From NCBI GenBank assembly GCA_003694775.1, contig RFJV01000642.1:1-6082 (forward strand): DNA of 6,082 bases. Direction: 5' to 3'. The position numbers and the translations under genes are program-made. The stretch is from Chloroflexota bacterium. GTDB lineage: Bacteria; Chloroflexota; Anaerolineae; 4572-78; J111. Positions within the stretch are counted from its first letter, which is position 1; every line of letters begins with the position of its first letter. Positions 6,026-6,082 of the stretch are shown piece after piece. Below the pieces are notes generated by a model, which worked only from the letters and a program-made list of their open reading frames with translations, ran no database searches and was not told where the DNA came from.

Positions 6026-6082
6026 TAAAAGAGTGTAACTGCTCAGGCCAAGAGAAAAATCCGGTAAAGCGTCATCAATTCC

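Larger units (their letters stand above)
5892..6082. other. AT-rich intergenic region, no convincing gene
   Basis: GC content falls to about 38% over 5961-6080, against well over 60% in the genes. The longest plus-strand frame with a plausible start is 18 codons (5965-6021). No tRNA-like fold or coding bias was seen. The region holds a small inverted repeat CCAGC/GCTGG (5933-5937 and 5945-5949) and a candidate rightward promoter. It is probably a divergent intergenic region between the membrane operon and a gene beyond the right edge. Confidence 0.6.

Noticed and set aside
1..6082. CRISPR array, tRNA or rRNA genes, insertion sequence
   Set aside because: I saw no regularly spaced direct repeats, no cloverleaf-like segments, no transposase motifs and no terminal inverted repeats.

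Overview
The window (about 63-65% GC in the genes, about 38% GC near the right edge) looks like chromosomal DNA of a high-GC bacterium. Chloroflexota (Anaerolineae/Caldilineae-like) is my best guess. The left-hand gene trio is known mainly from Actinobacteria and Chloroflexota. The sigma-70-like promoter, AT-rich spacers and ordinary Shine-Dalgarno sites fit Chloroflexota somewhat better. No marker gene settles the phylum.

Left half, + strand (90-2116): a tightly packed three-gene operon. It encodes an MSMEG_4193-type histidine phosphatase/phosphomutase, a DUF3090 protein with a C-terminal zinc-ribbon-like motif, and an SCO1664-type protein distantly related to PI3/PI4 kinases. The order matches the actinobacterial trio. 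A well-formed promoter (TTGACT, 17 nt, TATATT) lies just upstream, with its -35 box inside the loop of an inverted repeat. The trio pairs a probable kinase with a probable phosphomutase or phosphatase, so it may handle a phosphorylated metabolite that has not been identified.

Right half, - strand (5852 to 2123): three coupled genes for polytopic membrane proteins. They are a divergent NuoL/NuoM-like antiporter-type protein (535 aa), a small HyfE/NuoK-like protein (237 aa), and a NuoN/HyfF-like antiporter-type protein (468 aa). The layout recalls hyfD-hyfE-hyfF of hydrogenase-4 and the membrane arm of complex I or Mrp antiporters. No hydrogenase, NADH-binding, quinone-site (NuoH/NuoB/C/D) or FeS gene is visible. 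Several lysines normally needed for ion translocation are replaced, so this may be an orphan, functionally diverged ion-translocation module.

The two operons converge with only 6 bp between their stop codons and no visible intrinsic terminator. Positions 5853-6082 hold no convincing gene. They contain a probable promoter for the membrane operon and a possible rightward promoter overlapping a short AT-rich palindrome, which probably serves a gene beyond the window.
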